DNA from: Gigantopelta aegis
Lineage: Eukaryota > Mollusca > Gastropoda > Neomphalida > Peltospiridae
DNA: 64,000 nt
Direction: 5' to 3'
Assembly: GCF_016097555.1 (NCBI RefSeq)
Contig: NC_054713.1
Span: forward strand, 42,450,821 to 42,514,820
In this document: piece by piece, positions 62,001-64,000 of the stretch
How positions within the stretch are numbered: the stretch's first letter is position 1
Layout of the letters: every line of letters starts with the position of its first letter
Notes under the pieces: generated by a model
What the model was told of the DNA's origin: nothing
The model's input: the letters and a program-made list of their open reading frames with translations, nothing else
Database searches by the model: none
Position numbers and translations under genes: made by a program

Positions 62001-63215
62001 CACCCCTCCATGAGACCCCCCCCCCCCCCCCCCCAGTGACTTCGTGTATAAGAATCAGCTGATTAATAGGGTACTGTGGATAAATAACAAACACCACTAC
62101 ACCCTTAAAAAGGCTGTGGTAAATAATGATTATTTTTATGTAATATGGATGGATAGCCCCACAGATACAATAAAAAATATTTCTACGGTTACTAACCAGA
62201 GAATATGTGAATGAATCGTGAAACTTGGCACACATATACTCTATACCATAGAGATTAGTTTTAAGATTGGAAGCATGCTCAATACGTCTTGTGTGTCGGA
62301 AATGGCGGCCATTATGAATAACTAGCCAATATAGAAATTTCCCCATATAAAAGCATGGACAAATTAGTCCTAAATAACATATTATTGTAAATGTTTTGAT
62401 TCACTATTTACATTAATAAACCTTTAGATTTAAACACATAATTAGCAAATTTACCGTACATGACCTCTCGAGGTCATTTCAGGTCATATATACGTAACTG
62501 ATCACGACTTGATTTATCTAAGCACAAAGTTCATCTCCCTTGTTCAGGTTTTAAAATAATATTAAAATAAATAAATAAATAAAATAAAATAAAATAAAAT
62601 AAAATAAATAAAATAAAATAAAATAAAAATAAAATAAATAAATTAAATTAATTAATTTTTAAAATAACACACAATAAATATATAAATACATACGTCTAGT
62701 GGTGGTTGGAGTTGTTCGTCAAATTCAACTTCCGTTTCCGTCAACCACTCTACATCCGCCAATGACACGGTTATCTCCCCTACCACAATATGGCGGGAAT
62801 ATTTATCGAAATCGCAGACGAGCAGTTTGATGGTGTAGGCGGCGATGTCGTTCACGTCAATTGTCACGATGAATAACTCGTTAAAGACTGGGTCGTCACA
62901 CCGCCGCAGTATTTTCGTCTGGAACTCCACATCGAGATTATTGATGAGCTGCTCTCGCCCAGGTTTCCCGCGGAAAGTGAAGAAGTGTTTCGGCGTGTGG
63001 TAGAGCCTGACTTTGACGTAGGGCGTCATGGCGCCGTGTGGTTCCGTCGCGGAGAAGTTGGTCAGCTTGACGACCCTGATGTTGAGTTTTCCGTCCACCC
63101 GATCGTACATGAGACCGAAGGCCAGTCGAGCTTCCTGGTAGATGTACAGCGTCGGCGAAGACGGTGCTTCGGGGGAACTGGACGACGACCGCACACCATC
63201 CCGCTTAGATCGGTC
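58744..63215 (-). CDS. Synaptotagmin family protein, 3' part: C2A and C2B domains, closest by eye to the Syt15/Syt17 group; 5' end outside window
   Basis: Minus-strand exons 63,215-62,694, 61,797-61,680 and 59,063-58,744 join in frame to 319 residues plus stop. The first visible exon follows a good acceptor (CTCTGTTTGCAG), so upstream exons with the N terminus and any membrane anchor lie beyond position 64,000. C2A includes KLNIRVVKLTNFSATEPHGA, TPYVKVRLYHTPKHFF and VCDFDKYSRHIVVGEITVSL; C2B includes LGEVLVALMYLPTAEKLSLT, NPVFNDTTTFDVP and the family ending QWREMMNNPRKQVTCWHRI. Synaptotagmins regulate membrane trafficking and exocytosis. The Asp residues that bind calcium in loop 1 are absent in both domains, so a calcium-independent role is inferred. 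DFDKYSRH resembles Syt17 (B/K protein). Family is firm; subtype is tentative. Confidence 0.9.
59090..59645 (-). mobile_element. Older family A SINE, split by the copy at 59,135
   Basis: The two halves are collinear with the 3' end and body of family A: ACACCACTAGAGCACATTGA on the left, and GTCAAACATTTGGTGATTTTG through ACCACGGCCTTTGATATAAC on the right. It lies just upstream (minus strand) of the last synaptotagmin exon. Confidence 0.75.
59135..59485 (-). mobile_element. A-head/B-tail SINE nested in an older family A SINE
   Basis: The 13-bp duplication ATCGGCTATTGGA (59,122-59,134 and 59,486-59,498) flanks it. Its 5' side (right) is unusually extended by a C-rich tract at 59,444-59,485. The interrupted host SINE occupies about 59,090-59,134 and 59,486-59,645. 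Confidence 0.82.
59703..61321 (+). mobile_element. Tc1/mariner DD34E DNA transposon, nearly complete, in a synaptotagmin intron (antisense)
   Basis: Perfectly matching inverted ends of 32 bp (59,703-59,734 and 61,290-61,321, containing ACTCAAAAGAATTTAAGGGT) bound a 1.6-kb element; the TATATA at the tips hides the exact TA duplication. The transposase reads from an ATG at 60,039, 60,054 or 60,075: paired-type helix-turn-helix region, GRPRS linker, TDESRFSL (first Asp), then LQDDNARPHRA (second Asp) and PIEHAWDELG (Glu), with 34 residues between the second Asp and the Glu. The frame shifts by one base just after VMVWGG near 60,665; otherwise the reading is open to 61,122. Confidence 0.92.
60039..61122 (+). 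pseudogene. Tc1 transposase gene with one frameshift
   Basis: Frame one runs to a stop at 60,737; the conserved sequence leaves it near 60,665 and continues in the next frame as HHRTPLYVVDGNLNG to the TAA at 61,122. About 355 codons in total is the usual length of the family. All three acidic catalytic residues are present. With one visible lesion, the copy is young, and a sister copy could be active elsewhere in the genome. Confidence 0.85.
61680..61797 (-). CDS. Synaptotagmin exon with start of C2B
   Basis: A 118-bp exon between CTCTCTTTAG and GTATGA encodes ENLGEVLVALMYLPTAEKL and then VKAHGLKVMENKKGTA. It ends in phase 1 and the next exon completes an Asp codon. It is short and its reading frame is supported by the conserved LGE start of C2B. 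Confidence 0.88.
62010..62033. repeat. Poly(C) run
   Basis: A run of 20 or more C lies in the intron between the two C2 exons. Other G/C homopolymer runs are at 24,891-24,907, 37,003-37,016, 37,177-37,188, 56,529-56,556 and 59,450-59,461. Confidence 0.85.
62563..62660. repeat. (AAATA)n simple repeat in a synaptotagmin intron
   Basis: AAATA and AAAT units lie about 35 bp from the donor of the C2A exon (minus strand). Confidence 0.92.
62694..63215 (-). CDS. Synaptotagmin exon with linker and complete C2A
   Basis: It encodes 174 codons in phase 0: a polar Ser/Pro linker (RSSSSSPEAPSSP), then the eight-strand C2A ending EQLQPPLD before the donor GTATGT. Its acceptor lies only about 16 bp from the end of a TTAA-family MITE. 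Confidence 0.88.
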
Positions 63216-63380
63216 CTGCAAACAGAGGATTTAAAGTGACAGACTGAGACCCTAGTTTTTAAACATTATGCCGAATTTTACACCATTAGATTTCTTTTGG
63301 CCATTGAAATCAGACGTTACTTAGATTGTATTGTTTAAGAGTATCCGTTTTCCTACATCCGAAGTTTATGGTCATTCTGG

Positions 63381-63515
63381 CCCCGTGCTTATAAACCTTA
63401 AAGTCTATACTTTAATAAAGTCCAGACTTTAATGCCTGGAAATGCCATTCAAATAGCATTACGTTAAAGTCTGGACTTTATTAAAGTCTAGACTTTAAAT
63501 TTTATAAGTACGGGC
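63381..63515. mobile_element. Foldback element with AAAGTC repeats, nested
   Basis: Left CCCCGTGCTTATAAACCTTA with AAAGTCTATACTTTAATAAA; right arm AAAGTCTAGACTTTAAATTT then TATAAGTACGGGC. The two arms pair over about 50 bp. A related but diverged element is at 54,842-54,977. Confidence 0.72.
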
Positions 63516-63699
63516 TCTGCGGTTTGTAATGCCGTAAAATGCGTTTGTAATAATTTTTGAAATAAGAAGTAACAGTTACGGAGTTTGTCTGTTTTTAAGG
63601 CTATACCGCCGTTTCTAGATTCACTATATTGTAATTTCATTCAGATGTGTTACAGGTTTGTAGATTAACCAAACGTAGTGTCCATTGCCACGGGTTAAA

Positions 63700-63983
63700 G
63701 AAAGAAATGTTTTATTTGACTGACGCACTCAACACATTTTATTTACGGTTATATGGCGTCAGACATATGGTTAAGCACCACACAGATTTTGAGAGGAAAC
63801 CCGCTGTCGCCACTTCATGGGCTACTATTTCCGATTAGCAGCAAGGGATCTTTTATTTGCGCTTTTGCAGGGTTTGGAGTCGGTATCTGGATTAAAAATC
63901 CCATGCCTCGACTGGGATCCGAACCCAGTACCTACCAGCCTGTTGACCGATGGCCTAAACAACGACGCCACCGAGGCCGGTTT
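63700..63983 (-). mobile_element. Internally deleted family B SINE near the right edge
   Basis: Perfect 12-bp duplications CCACGGGTTAAA lie at 63,688-63,699 and 63,984-63,995. The head (right) and tail (left) are both present but the central ~100 bp are missing. The host sequence on both sides belongs to a MITE. Confidence 0.88.
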
Positions 63984-64000
63984 CCACGGGTTAAAACTAG

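Larger units (their letters stand above)
63235..64000. mobile_element. TTAA-type MITE, family 3, second copy with two nested insertions, running off the window
   Basis: After TTAA at 63,231-63,234 comes AGTGACAGA and CCCTAGTTTTTAAACA; collinearity with the copy at 42,780 (reversed) continues through GTTACAGGTTTGTAGATTAA to CCACGGGTTAAAACTAG at the edge. It is interrupted by a foldback element (63,381-63,515) and a family B SINE (63,700-63,983). Confidence 0.8.

Overview
This is an AT-rich, intron-rich, repeat-dense animal nuclear genome window. The protein-coding genes are metazoan: a rhodopsin-class GPCR, a paired-like homeobox gene, TMEM26 and a synaptotagmin. The tRNA-derived SINEs, which carry pieces resembling repeats I recall from marine molluscs, suggest a mollusc, probably a gastropod. 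That taxonomic guess is inference. No bacterial, organellar or viral region was seen.

Layout. 1-11.3 kb is intergenic: SINEs, miniature inverted-repeat elements (MITEs) and microsatellites. 11,345-12,685 (+) is a single-exon class A GPCR whose last codons and stop begin a degenerate tandem array reaching about 13,370. 13.4-26 kb is repeat-rich: nested SINE and MITE insertions, a 44-bp minisatellite (23.06-23.87 kb) and a ~145-bp satellite-like array (24.6-25.76 kb). 26,624-37,622 (+) is a complete four-exon homeobox gene of 260 codons whose homeobox is split at the PRD-class position 46/47. 38-43 kb holds SINE debris, a 111-bp tandem array grown from a SINE fragment, and a degraded LINE reverse transcriptase split by a SINE. 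43,398-46,654 (-) is a complete four-exon TMEM26 orthologue of 554 codons, with a ~104-bp tandem array just upstream of its start. 46.7-58.7 kb is intergenic with MITEs, TAG/TCG and TC microsatellites and a Tc1 remnant. 58,744 to beyond 63,215 (-) is the 3' part of a synaptotagmin gene (C2A, C2B and C terminus); its exons for the N terminus and membrane segment must lie past the right edge. One of its introns carries a nearly whole Tc1 DD34E transposon in antisense.

The four genes are unrelated in function and no operon-like arrangement is seen. The mobile-element record is the distinctive part. Three tRNA-headed SINE families (called A, B and C here) share and exchange modules. Several copies keep perfect target-site duplications, one insertion is a B-C dimer, and several are nested inside datable host repeats. 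Three different MITE families all sit at TTAA targets. All family calls are from reading translations and repeats by eye; no database search was run.
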